Position numbers and translations under genes: made by a program. From Halobacteriales archaeon (GTDB taxonomy: Archaea; Halobacteriota; Halobacteria; Halobacteriales; SKSH01): 64,000 nt of DNA. The stretch covers positions 62,001-126,000 of the forward strand of contig SKSD01000030.1 of the NCBI GenBank assembly GCA_007118145.1. The letters run 5' to 3'. The notes under the pieces were generated by a model, which was given only the letters and a program-made list of their open reading frames with translations, ran no database searches and was not told where the DNA came from. This document shows, one piece after another, positions 8,406 to 16,561 of the stretch; position 1 is the first letter of the stretch, and every line of letters begins with the position of its first letter.

Positions 8406-9173
8406 ATGGACATCCTAACCTGCGTCAAACGAGTACCGAATACCGGCGAGAAGATCGTACTGACCGATGACAAGCAGGCGGTCGATGCGAGCGGCCTCGG
8501 CTTCACGGTCAGTCCACACGAGGAATGTGCCGTCGAGGAAGCCATCCAACAGGTCGAGCAACACGGTGGGACGGCGACCGTATTGACCCTCGGCCCCGAG
8601 GACGCATCCGACGAGCTAGTCACGGCGGTGGCACGTGGGGCTGATGAACCCGTGTTGCTCGAGGCACCGGACACCTCCGCCGATCCGATGGCGACGGCCG
8701 ATGCCATCGTCGACTACATCGAGTCCCGAGGTGACGGTGAGGTGCCATTCGACGTGTTGCTCTTTGGGAACGAGTCGGCCGATGCTGGTAACTATCAGGT
8801 CGGTGTCAGGGTGGCCAATGCCCTCGGCCTGCCGTGTGTCACCGGTATCAAGGATATCGAACTCGAGGATACGACAGCCACGGCGAAACGTGAGGTATCC
8901 GGTGGCTGGGAGGTATTCGAGGTGCCACTCCCAGCGGTCATCTCTGTGAAGGAGGGGATCAACCATCCCCGATACGCCTCGATGCGAGGTCGCATGCAGG
9001 CTCGACGGACGCCGATTGAGACGGTCGAGGTCGACCTTGCGGGGGACGAGCGCTTCGAGATGGTCGAACTCGAGGTACCCGAGACAGAGGCTGCAGAGGC
9101 AGAGATCCTTGGAGACAGTGCGGACGCAGCATCGGCTGTCGTTGATATCCTCGAGGAACTGGAGGTGCTATAG
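8406..9173 (+). CDS. etfB: Electron transfer flavoprotein subunit beta
   Basis: This is a 255-residue EtfB. It opens MDILTCVKRVPNTGEKIVL, carries the conserved GxxxADxGNYQVGVRVA nucleotide-binding region around residue 120, and has the EtfB signature VSGGWEVFEVPLPAVISVKEG around 160-185. The beta subunit binds AMP and contacts the partner dehydrogenase. It lies 63 bases after the dimethylglycine dehydrogenase-like gene and its stop codon abuts the etfA ATG, so the three genes form one operon. The acidic tail of alternating Glu and Ala is typical of halophilic proteins. Confidence 0.93.
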   Translation: MDILTCVKRVPNTGEKIVLTDDKQAVDASGLGFTVSPHEECAVEEAIQQVEQHGGTATVLTLGPEDASDELVTAVARGADEPVLLEAPDTSADPMATADAIVDYIESRGDGEVPFDVLLFGNESADAGNYQVGVRVANALGLPCVTGIKDIELEDTTATAKREVSGGWEVFEVPLPAVISVKEGINHPRYASMRGRMQARRTPIETVEVDLAGDERFEMVELEVPETEAAEAEILGDSADAASAVVDILEELEVL

Positions 9174-10145
9174 ATGGTACTCGCGCTGGTCGAACATGTC
9201 GAGGGTGAACCGCTTGAGGAGTCGCTCCAGATGCTCACCCTGGCACGTGAGATCGCCGAGGCGGAGGGTGAGTCGGTTCATGGGGTGGCCTTCGGTGACG
9301 GTGTCGACGGCCTCACCGACCGTCTGGAGGATGCCGGTTTGGAGGTTCTATACATGGTATCTCTCGACGGTATCGACCGATATGCACCGATTGCATGGGC
9401 GGCGAGTCTCGAACAGCTCGCCGATGAGACCGATCCTGCAGCCGTGCTCGCCGCGGGGACTGATCGGGGCAACGAGGTACTCGCCCATATCGGGGCGCGT
9501 AACGACCTACCGGTGGTGGCGAACTGCCTCAGCGTCGAGGTGGGCGAGACGTACACGCTCGAACGCCAGCGATGGGGTGGAAGCCTCATCGAACATGCCC
9601 GACTCAGGGCAGGCCCGAAGGTCATGTCCGTCGCACTCCACGAACTCCCGATCGAGTCAGCTGGCTCCGGTGCTCCGACTGTCGAGTCGTTCACCCCAGA
9701 GCTGACCGAGGTCGAACACCTCGTCACCGTCGATCGCTTCGAGGAGTCTGAGGAGGAGGGTATCTCGCTCACCGATGCGAACGTCGTCATCGGTGGTGGC
9801 CGAGGTGTTGGCAATGCCGAGGACTTCGACAAGCTCGAAGAGCTTGCCGAGCTCATCGGTGCGGCGGTGGGCTCGTCACGAGCGGCTGTCAACGAGGGGT
9901 GGCGTCCACACGACGACCAGATCGGTCAGACCGGTGCGAAGATCTCTCCAGAGCTCTACATCGCCGCCGGTATCAGCGGTGCCGTCCAGCATATGGTTGG
10001 CTGCAAGGGGTCGAAACACCTGCTTGCGATCAACACCGATCCCGAGGCGGGTATCATCCAGAAGGCGAACTGGGCGGTCTTGGGCGATCTCCATGAGGTC
10101 ATCCCGGCGATCACAGAGGAGATCAGACGTCGACAGGGTGAGTGA
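9174..10145 (+). CDS. etfA: Electron transfer flavoprotein subunit alpha
   Basis: This is a 323-residue EtfA. The C-terminal FAD domain shows GGGRGVGNAEDF (about 205-215), SSRAAVNEGW, GQTGAKISPELYIAAGISG and AINTDPEAGI, which are the standard FAD contacts of ETF alpha. It is of ordinary length with no ferredoxin domain or fused extension, so it looks like the classical electron-accepting ETF that serves dehydrogenases rather than a bifurcating one. It immediately follows etfB. The ETF-quinone oxidoreductase that would reoxidise it is not in this window. Confidence 0.93.
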   Translation: MVLALVEHVEGEPLEESLQMLTLAREIAEAEGESVHGVAFGDGVDGLTDRLEDAGLEVLYMVSLDGIDRYAPIAWAASLEQLADETDPAAVLAAGTDRGNEVLAHIGARNDLPVVANCLSVEVGETYTLERQRWGGSLIEHARLRAGPKVMSVALHELPIESAGSGAPTVESFTPELTEVEHLVTVDRFEESEEEGISLTDANVVIGGGRGVGNAEDFDKLEELAELIGAAVGSSRAAVNEGWRPHDDQIGQTGAKISPELYIAAGISGAVQHMVGCKGSKHLLAINTDPEAGIIQKANWAVLGDLHEVIPAITEEIRRRQGE

Positions 10146-10248
10146 GTCAGCGTTCGCGACACATCGTCCGCTGTCCATACAGTCTACGCACCGATACAGG
10201 CCCGTTTGCAACCGATATCGCTGCGGTGTGTGTCAACAGCTGTTCTCG

Positions 10249-12003
10249 TTACTCAAACCTATCGACCCCATCACCTACCTCAGCGAGCTCCTCCACCAGC
10301 CCCAGTGACTCACATAACGAGGCCGTGGGGACCCCTTCTTGTGTCCATCCTCGCCGCTCATAATAGTGGCTGAGCAGCCGGGCGAATGCCAAGCGATCGA
10401 TCGTTGCATGATCACCTCCAGTGTCGATCGGCTGTGTGAACACCTTGGGAAGGTTGTCATCATCTCTCGTCACACCCTCGCGGATGTTGAACAGACGGGT
10501 GAGTGTCCATACCCGCTCGCCGATGCGCTCGAGTTCGCCACTCGTGATATCGACACCGATGGCGTCGAAGTACTCGATACCAAGATCCGCCTCGAATGCC
10601 GGGGCGGTGACATCATCCACGATGTAGGACCAGAGGAGCGAACTCCGGTTCTGCTCGTTGATCACCGCGGTGATGCGATCGTTATCGTCCCAGTTAGTAC
10701 CTGTCACCTCGGCGAACACCGGATGCGATCGGCGGTGACAGGCACCGCGGTCACTCGTCGCGAACGCGAGTGCCATCGATGGTGCACGCCTCGGGTCGTA
10801 TGATGCGGCTGACATCGACTTGACCGTCGGGACGAGGTTCGCACCGCCAAGACGTGACGCAGCCCGGTCGATACCGTCGGCGAGGAGCTCACCGAGTCGC
10901 GATGAGCGGGTGGCGATCTCTTCGATGAGCTGACTGGCATCCTCGACCGCATCGAAACGAACCGTCCGATCGATGACGCCTTCCTCACTGGCGAGCATCG
11001 CCCAGGCGACGGCGTTACCGGTCTCGATGAAGTCCATCCCGAGGGTGTCACACAGCCTGGCGAGGTGCACCACCTCGTCGAGATCACCGATACCGAGATT
11101 CGCACCGAGAGCGATACCCAACCCACCCCTTGGGACCACATCACCGACCTGGAAGTCACCCTCGACCTCGCTGCCGCTGGCCTCTCGGCCGTCGGCCCGC
11201 GACTGGATCGCGTCGATGCCGATCGCATCAGCCCCGTCGAATCGGCCCGCTCTCCATCCCATCGTCGGGAGCACGCCAAGCTCGTCGGCTGCATCCACCG
11301 TCTCGAGCGTCCCACTCGCGCGGTGAGCCCGACCCTCTGGGTGGTCGTGAAATCGCTCCTCATATCTCGCACGAATCGCCTCGAGTTCTGGGTTGGCAGA
11401 TGGCTCACCCCGTGCTACGATCGCCTTGAGCCGTTTCGATCCCATGACCGCACCTGTGCCTCCTCTGCCAGCGTGGTGGTCACCGCCATCGGTCGCGATG
11501 GTGGCGAATCGCACGAGTGACTCACCGGCAGGTCCAATCCCGGCGACTGCACCGTCGAGCGATGCATCGAGTTCCCTGACATCACTACCCCACAGGGCAG
11601 GTGTCTCGTCGATCTCAACCTCACCACCCTCGAGGTGGACGGTCACAGGTTCGTCAGCGACACCTTCGATGATGATACCGACGTGAGCACCGAGTGCGTC
11701 GACGAACGCGTCGGCAAAGGAGCCACCACTGTACGAATCGACGAAGATGCCAGTCAGCGGTGATTTCGTGATGGCTGCGAATCGTGTCTCACCAGGCAGA
11801 TAGCCCGAGAAGGGCCCTCGAAAGAGACACAGTACGTTGGCAGAGCCGAGGGGGTCGATATCCGGATTCAACATCTCGAACAGGTACCGCACACCGAGAC
11901 CCTTCCCGCCGATGAACGAACGACGCCATGGCTCGGGGATATCCTCGGCAGTCACCGCCCGCTCGGTGAGATCGACTCTGAGTACCGCCTCGGGAAGTGA
12001 CAT
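10249..12003 (-). CDS. Aldehyde ferredoxin oxidoreductase family protein lacking the Fe-S cysteines
   Basis: This 584-residue protein follows the AOR fold: N-terminal domain with FIGGKGLGVRYLFE (30-43), RGPFSGYLPGETRF (62-75), SPLTGIFVDSYSGG (81-94) and GTGAVMGSKRLKAI (182-195), plus the first pterin motif DTLGMD (319-324). The CxxCxxxC stretch before it and the later cluster cysteine are missing. Only Cys59, Cys318, Cys422 and Cys564 exist, none at the cluster positions; the fourth ligand region reads SYIVDD. Classical AORs are tungstopterin enzymes that oxidise aldehydes to acids with ferredoxin. This one may bind the cofactor without a [4Fe-4S] cluster, or be inactive. It neighbours the cofactor biosynthesis cluster. 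Confidence 0.8.
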   Translation of the reverse strand: MSLPEAVLRVDLTERAVTAEDIPEPWRRSFIGGKGLGVRYLFEMLNPDIDPLGSANVLCLFRGPFSGYLPGETRFAAITKSPLTGIFVDSYSGGSFADAFVDALGAHVGIIIEGVADEPVTVHLEGGEVEIDETPALWGSDVRELDASLDGAVAGIGPAGESLVRFATIATDGGDHHAGRGGTGAVMGSKRLKAIVARGEPSANPELEAIRARYEERFHDHPEGRAHRASGTLETVDAADELGVLPTMGWRAGRFDGADAIGIDAIQSRADGREASGSEVEGDFQVGDVVPRGGLGIALGANLGIGDLDEVVHLARLCDTLGMDFIETGNAVAWAMLASEEGVIDRTVRFDAVEDASQLIEEIATRSSRLGELLADGIDRAASRLGGANLVPTVKSMSAASYDPRRAPSMALAFATSDRGACHRRSHPVFAEVTGTNWDDNDRITAVINEQNRSSLLWSYIVDDVTAPAFEADLGIEYFDAIGVDITSGELERIGERVWTLTRLFNIREGVTRDDDNLPKVFTQPIDTGGDHATIDRLAFARLLSHYYERRGWTQEGVPTASLCESLGLVEELAEVGDGVDRFE

Positions 12004-12142
12004 CGATGACTCAACCGAAGTGACGTACCTTCACCGATTAAGGGTTATGACGACCGGTCGATCCCCACCCTCGGTCTGGCTTTCGGTGGTGACTGGCCCC
12101 TCCGGGCGTGAGTCGGACACCCGTCAGACGGCTGTGAGACGC

Positions 12143-12190
12143 ATAAAAGGCACGACGCGATAGGGTTTTCATTGACCACTCGATAGGGTT
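12143..12190 (+). promoter_or_regulatory. TATA-like box and paired direct repeat before the 40-residue ORF
   Basis: ATAAAAG at about 12143-12149 is a TATA-like box, predicting transcription from about 12170. Two copies of CGATAGGGTT lie at 12158-12167 and 12181-12190, 23 bases apart (about two helical turns), flanking that start. This spacing is what a dimeric regulator's operator would have. No regulator gene is adjacent, so its identity is unknown. Confidence 0.4.
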
Positions 12191-12209
12191 ACGTCCGGAG
12201 GTCTAACCG

Positions 12210-12332
12210 ATGATGACATCACTCACACCGCTCCTCGCCGACCTCGTTGTCGTCGGTGCGTTCGTCACCTTCCTCATCGCACTCTTTCGAAGGATACTCA
12301 AATCGCGGGCGGGATCGCTCTCGAACACGTAA
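12210..12332 (+). CDS. 40-residue single-helix membrane microprotein
   Basis: The short ORF opens MMTSLTPLLADLVVVGAFVT and continues FLIALFRRILKSRAG. It is one hydrophobic helix followed by an Arg/Lys-rich cytoplasmic-side tail. A GGAGGT ribosome binding site sits at 12197-12202, seven bases before the ATG, which is strong support in a genome where many genes are leaderless. A TATA-like box and direct repeats lie upstream. It fills part of an otherwise empty 549-base gap between the AOR homologue and yqeC. No family is recognised. It could be a small regulator or subunit of a membrane complex. Confidence 0.55.
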   Translation: MMTSLTPLLADLVVVGAFVTFLIALFRRILKSRAGSLSNT

Positions 12333-12552
12333 GCAGGTCAAGATTGACGGGGCTAGCGACACAGTCAGCCCTCTTGCACATCAGGCGACCTGCCGTTGCG
12401 ATGACGGGGTATCGACAGTCACAGGATCTCTATGCAATGTGACCCCGATACCATCGAAAAGTGATACGACATGTGTATGGTGTCATAGCACCGTGAACCA
12501 TGACGAGCGAAGGCGCAATCGGTATGCACTCTCGGATTCGAGTGGTGACGTG

Positions 12553-13293
12553 ATGCGGTTGGTCGAGGCACTGGATGCGGACCAGGGGGTGGTGAGCGTG
12601 GTTGGTGCTGGTGGGAAGAAGTCGACGATGTACCGGCTGGCCGAACAGTTGGACCGTCCGCTGCTCACCTCGACGGTTCGGATCCCAATCTTCGACCAGT
12701 ATGTCGAGCGCGTCATCGTCACCGACGATCCTGTCGAGGCGGTCGCGAACGCGGAGGAGACACACTGGCCTCTCGGGGTTGTCTCCGAGCAGGATGGTTC
12801 CGATCGGTATCTCGGGTACCATCCATCCGTTATCGACACGCTCTCAGGAGTCGACGAGGTGCAGACGATACTCGTGAAGGCAGATGGTGCCCGGATGCGC
12901 AAGTTCAAGGCACCGGGTGAGAACGAGCCACAGCTACCGAGTTCGACATCGGTCGTGGTACCCATCGTCAGCGCGCACGTCATCGGTGAGCCGCTGTCCG
13001 ATGAGATCGTCCACCGAGTCGACCGAGTTGCACACCTCACCGGACTCTCACGTGGTGATACAATCACCCCATCCGCCGTCGCTGTGGTCATCGCCAGCCC
13101 GGACGGTGGTCACAAGGGCGTCCCTGATGGTGCAAGCGTGGTCCCACTCATCAACATGGTCGATGATGGGTCATTCCAGGACGATGCCAGGCGGGCAGCA
13201 GAGGAGATCTTGCGACGGTGTGATGCACCACGCGTCATCTTGACACGGCTCACCGCTTCGAACCCAGTCGTCGATACCATCGGGCGAAGTTAA
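12553..13293 (+). CDS. yqeC: YqeC-type cofactor accessory protein
   Basis: This is a 246-residue protein of the YqeC family, named for an association with selenium-dependent molybdenum hydroxylases. A P-loop-like [15 protein letters not shown] lies near residue 15-30, followed by a STVRIPIF strand and a [20 protein letters not shown] motif characteristic of the family. The reading frame is open further upstream, but the ATG at 12553 is preferred because a GGTG element precedes it and homology starts there. No selD, yqeB or xdhC partner is visible nearby. Adjacent genes are for Mo/W cofactor synthesis, so a cofactor maturation role is likely, but the reaction is unknown. It is convergent with moaA; their stop codons overlap. 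Confidence 0.75.
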   Translation: MRLVEALDADQGVVSVVGAGGKKSTMYRLAEQLDRPLLTSTVRIPIFDQYVERVIVTDDPVEAVANAEETHWPLGVVSEQDGSDRYLGYHPSVIDTLSGVDEVQTILVKADGARMRKFKAPGENEPQLPSSTSVVVPIVSAHVIGEPLSDEIVHRVDRVAHLTGLSRGDTITPSAVAVVIASPDGGHKGVPDGASVVPLINMVDDGSFQDDARRAAEEILRRCDAPRVILTRLTASNPVVDTIGRS

Positions 13294-14264
13294 TCAGCTG
13301 TCGGTGGCTGCTCGAGGTATGCCTCGTTGAGTTCCCACTCGCCGTTGGCGTTCTTGACCATGTACTCACCGTAAAACGGCACGCGATTGGCGACGACCGT
13401 CTCGAACGCCTCACGTATATCGGGCTTCGACATCGACCCCATAGGGACATAGTCATCGGTCCGGTTGAGACAGCCCTTGAGCTCACCCTGTGGTGTGACG
13501 CGCACACGGTGGCAGTTCGCACAGAAGGAGGGGTTCTCCACCGGATCGACGATCTCGACCATGCCGCCATCGACCCAGTATCGACGACGTGAGTGCATCT
13601 CACGTCGCTCGATGTGGTCTGCCCGACCAGCCAACCAGTCATGGACACGATCGATATCGATCGCCCACTCCTCGTTACCGGTCAGCTCTGGCATGTACTC
13701 GATGAGTTGCAACTGAAGCCCGGATTCACTCGAGACACGATCGACCATCTCGGGGATGTATGGTGCAGTCTGATCGAAGACGACCATATTGAGCTTGACC
13801 GGATGGAGGCCGGCTTCGAGTGCAGCATCGATCCCCTCGAGGACACGGTCGAACGCACCGGTCTTCGTCACCTGTGCGAACGCCTCCGGTTCCATGGAGT
13901 CCTGTGAGACATTGACTCGTTCGAGACCGGCATCGACGAGCCGTTCTGCCCGGCCTGGAAGGAACGTACCGTTGGTCGTCATCGACACCTCCATCGATGC
14001 CGGTGTGTTCGCGATAATCTCCTCGAGGTCCTGTCGGAGCATCGGTTCACCGCCGGTGAACTTGACCGCCTCGACACCGTACTCAGCGGCCACCTCTAAC
14101 ACGCGTATCACCTCGTGCGTCTCCATCTCGTCGTCCTGCGGGTCGAGCGGCCCGCGCGTATCGCCGAGGCCTTCGTTATGGCAATAGACACAGTCGAAGT
14201 TACAGCGATCGGTGAGAGATACCCGTATACCGGTGAGCTCACGACCGAACGCGTCTTCCAACAT
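13290..14264 (-). CDS. moaA: GTP 3',8-cyclase MoaA
   Basis: This 324-residue radical SAM enzyme catalyses the first step of molybdopterin synthesis, converting GTP to 3',8-cyclo-GTP. The N-terminal cluster cysteines are 21, 25 and 28 (CNFDCVYC) with the SAM-binding GGEP at 71-74. The C-terminal cluster cysteines are 248, 251 and 265 ([19 protein letters not shown]). The C-terminus ends EQPPTAD and lacks the terminal Gly-Gly of many MoaA proteins, so substrate closure may differ. A promoter region is shared with the divergent moaE gene. With moaC and moaE close by the pathway assignment is secure. Confidence 0.95.
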   Translation of the reverse strand: MLEDAFGRELTGIRVSLTDRCNFDCVYCHNEGLGDTRGPLDPQDDEMETHEVIRVLEVAAEYGVEAVKFTGGEPMLRQDLEEIIANTPASMEVSMTTNGTFLPGRAERLVDAGLERVNVSQDSMEPEAFAQVTKTGAFDRVLEGIDAALEAGLHPVKLNMVVFDQTAPYIPEMVDRVSSESGLQLQLIEYMPELTGNEEWAIDIDRVHDWLAGRADHIERREMHSRRRYWVDGGMVEIVDPVENPSFCANCHRVRVTPQGELKGCLNRTDDYVPMGSMSKPDIREAFETVVANRVPFYGEYMVKNANGEWELNEAYLEQPPTAD

Positions 14265-14352
14265 CTAGACGAGGTATGGCACGGGGTCGCATAAACCCCT
14301 TGCTGGTCTCCGTCGAGGTAGGTTCAAGGGCGTTCAGTACCTGCCATCGACC

Positions 14353-15150
14353 ATGTACGCGGTCAGGATCGAGACGGGTGCTACTCTCGACGAGGCCGAG
14401 GTTGCCAGGCGGGTGGCAACACACCTGGTGGATAGTGGTGAGGTTGCCACCCTCGAGCCACGTCGACGGTCACCCGCAAGGGTCGATGGCTCGCCATCGA
14501 TCGCATCGGTTCGTCTGTCGGCTGCGGATCAGGTGGAACTCGACCTCCCCGATCGAGACACCGCCGAGTTGCTCGATATGCTCTGTGACCTCGGGTTCTC
14601 GTACACCCTTGTCGTCAACGGTGACGATATCGACCTGCCCGTCATCTCAGTCGGCACCGAAATCGAGGAGGCGATACTCTCTGTCGAGCAGGTAGCACGT
14701 ATCGATGCATCAACGCTACGTGAAGCGATCGCACAGACCGAACCGCGTGAGACGCTCACCTCACTGGTCGAGAAGATACAGGACCATCCTGACTCTGCCA
14801 AGGCGGGTGCGATCGCAACGTTCACCGGTCGTGTCCGTGCCGATAACATCGAGGGTTCGCGGACAACCCACCTCGAGTACGAGAAGTACGACGGTGTCGC
14901 CGATGAGGAGCTGGCGGCCATCCGCGATGAGCTGGTCGCACGAGACGGTGTATACGAGGTGTTACTCCACCATCGGACGGGTGTGGTCGAGGCTGAGGAG
15001 GACGCCGTGTATGTCGTCGTCCTCGCGGGACATCGACCTGAGGCGTTTCGAGCTGTCGAGGATGGTATCGACCTCCTCAAAGAGCGCGTACCCATCTTCA
15101 AGAAAGAGGTGACCGAATCCGGTGATTTCTGGGCACACGACCGGCCGTAA
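14353..15150 (+). CDS. moaE: Molybdopterin synthase catalytic subunit with N-terminal extra domain
   Basis: This is a 265-residue protein. The C-terminal part (about 125-265) is MoaE: GAIATFTGRVRADNIEG, LEYEKYDG, HHRTGVVEAEEDAVYVVV, HRPEAF and the catalytic-region lysines in PIFKKEV. MoaE inserts two sulfurs from MoaD thiocarboxylate into precursor Z. The first 120 residues form a separate acidic domain without recognisable catalytic motifs, longer than bacterial MoaE (about 150 residues); similar long forms occur in haloarchaea. MoaD is not encoded in the window. The gene is divergent from moaA and convergent with moaC. Confidence 0.9.
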   Translation: MYAVRIETGATLDEAEVARRVATHLVDSGEVATLEPRRRSPARVDGSPSIASVRLSAADQVELDLPDRDTAELLDMLCDLGFSYTLVVNGDDIDLPVISVGTEIEEAILSVEQVARIDASTLREAIAQTEPRETLTSLVEKIQDHPDSAKAGAIATFTGRVRADNIEGSRTTHLEYEKYDGVADEELAAIRDELVARDGVYEVLLHHRTGVVEAEEDAVYVVVLAGHRPEAFRAVEDGIDLLKERVPIFKKEVTESGDFWAHDRP

Positions 15151-15159
15151 CGTGTCTCA

Positions 15160-15627
15160 TCAGTCGCCCTTGACCTTCTTGACGACCTCGATATCGCCGA
15201 TCCTTGTGGCTGGATACTGACCATCGGCGTCCTTTTCGAGGCTTTTGACCATGTCCCAGATGGTCAACAGTGCACCACTCACACCGTTGAGTGCCTCCAT
15301 CTCGACGCCGGTCTGCGCCGTGGTCCGCACCTCGGCAGTCGCGGTGACGTACCCGTCGCCGATATCGAACCTGATGTCGATGCTCGAGATGGGCAATGGG
15401 TGACACAGTGGGATCACCTCAGGGGTGCGTTTGACCGCTTGGATACCAGCAACCCGTGCCGTCTGCAGGACGTTCCCCTTCTCGACGCTCTCTGCGTTGA
15501 TCGCCTCGATCGTCGATGGTGAGAGGAAGATCGACCCCTCGGCAATGGCGACTCGGTCGATGTGTTCCTTGTCCCCGATATCGACCATCCTGACACGGCC
15601 ATCCTCCAGGTGTGAGAAGTCGCTCAT
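15160..15627 (-). CDS. moaC: Cyclic pyranopterin monophosphate synthase MoaC
   Basis: This 155-residue protein is the ordinary length for MoaC. It rearranges 3',8-cyclo-GTP to cyclic pyranopterin monophosphate. Conserved elements are MVDIGDKEHIDRVAIAEG near the start, PLCHPLPIS around residue 80 and TGVEMEALNGVSGALLTIWDM around 110-130, with the active-site KSLEKDA following. It is convergent with moaE, nine bases separating the stops, and lies 54 bases downstream of the cupin-MoaB fusion, so it may share that transcript. Nothing is unusual about it. Confidence 0.95.
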   Translation of the reverse strand: MSDFSHLEDGRVRMVDIGDKEHIDRVAIAEGSIFLSPSTIEAINAESVEKGNVLQTARVAGIQAVKRTPEVIPLCHPLPISSIDIRFDIGDGYVTATAEVRTTAQTGVEMEALNGVSGALLTIWDMVKSLEKDADGQYPATRIGDIEVVKKVKGD

Positions 15628-15681
15628 ACTGGGCGTGTGGTGGGCGTTGAACCTTATGGTGTCGGTCGCTCAGGATGTCGG

Positions 15682-16500
15682 TCACCGATGCGCCAGGCTG
15701 ACCACGTGATTCAACTCGGGGACGATCACGTCATCCATGGCGAGTTCGACCGCGTGTCGACTCCCTGGGATGGCGAACACGGCTGTCTCACCGACGATAC
15801 CAGCCGTGGCTCGCGACATGATGACGGCCGATCCGATGTCGTCAACACTCAGTCGGCGGAGGTGCTCACCGAAGCCGACGAGTTCCTTATCGAACAGCGG
15901 GCGGATCGCCTCGATCGTCACGTCATCAGGTGTGATGCCGGTTCCACCTGTGAGGATGATGGCATCCACATCATCGATCGCCCCTCTGACGGCCCGTCGG
16001 ATAGCCTGCTCATCGTCGTCGAGCATCTCGTATCTTGTGGGAGTATGACCCTCGGCCTCGAGCGATGCGTGGATGATGCGACCCCCCTCGTCATCGGCGA
16101 CCGTCCGGGTCGTACTCACCGTGAAGACAGCCACCTCTCGTGGATCGGTAGAAACGTGATGGTGATGGTCACCTCCACCAGATCCAGGGAGGGGTGCCAT
16201 CATGACGAGTGTGCGAAGTGGCTCATCGCCGTCATTGCGAATGCCGTGGCTGACCCCGGGTGCGGCGTGGACGAGTTGACCCTCTGCAATGTGTCGCTCC
16301 TCACCGTCGATGGTCGCGATGGCACGTCCCTCGAGGACGAGGTAGATCTTATCAGAGCCGTCGTGTGTATGGGGCTCTTGTGCCTGACCAGGCTCGAAGC
16401 ACCAACAGTCGACGAACATCCGCTCGGTGTCGATCAGATTGATCTTCTCGAATGACTCGGGTGAGAACGCCCCGATCGACCCAAGATCGTGTATCTCCAT
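15682..16500 (-). CDS. Cupin-MoaB fusion protein
   Basis: Two domains are joined in one frame. Residues about 1-105 form a cupin with metal-ligand pattern EPHTH (His47, His49), Glu60 and His88 (APGVSHG), numbered from an ATG nine bases upstream. After a glycine/histidine linker GSGGGDHHHH, the rest is MoaB/MogA, with ILTGGTGITPDDVTIEAI and FGEHLRRLS. MoaB adenylylates molybdopterin before metal insertion. A cupin fused to it is not an arrangement I know; it could sense or handle oxyanion, metal or a small ligand. The His-rich linker could also bind metal. An ATG at 16509 in the same frame is an alternative start. Confidence 0.88.
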   Translation of the reverse strand: MEIHDLGSIGAFSPESFEKINLIDTERMFVDCWCFEPGQAQEPHTHDGSDKIYLVLEGRAIATIDGEERHIAEGQLVHAAPGVSHGIRNDGDEPLRTLVMMAPLPGSGGGDHHHHVSTDPREVAVFTVSTTRTVADDEGGRIIHASLEAEGHTPTRYEMLDDDEQAIRRAVRGAIDDVDAIILTGGTGITPDDVTIEAIRPLFDKELVGFGEHLRRLSVDDIGSAVIMSRATAGIVGETAVFAIPGSRHAVELAMDDVIVPELNHVVSLAHR

Positions 16501-16561
16501 GCGACACATCTGAGGTAGCCCAGTGTCTTACCGTTTTCCTCCCCAAGAGACGATCCTCACA

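Noticed and set aside
8406-10145. EtfBA as an electron-bifurcating pair
   Set aside because: There is no fused or adjacent ferredoxin, FixC/FixX or bifurcating partner; it follows a dimethylglycine dehydrogenase-like gene, and the FAD region looks like classical ETF.
12247-12552. In-frame N-terminal extension of YqeC by about 100 codons
   Set aside because: The extension is Ser/Arg-rich, unlike haloarchaeal proteins, and overlaps the better-supported 40-residue ORF.
15637-16455. 272-codon plus-strand frame opposite the cupin-MoaB fusion
   Set aside because: The fusion on the other strand has two recognisable domains; this frame has none.
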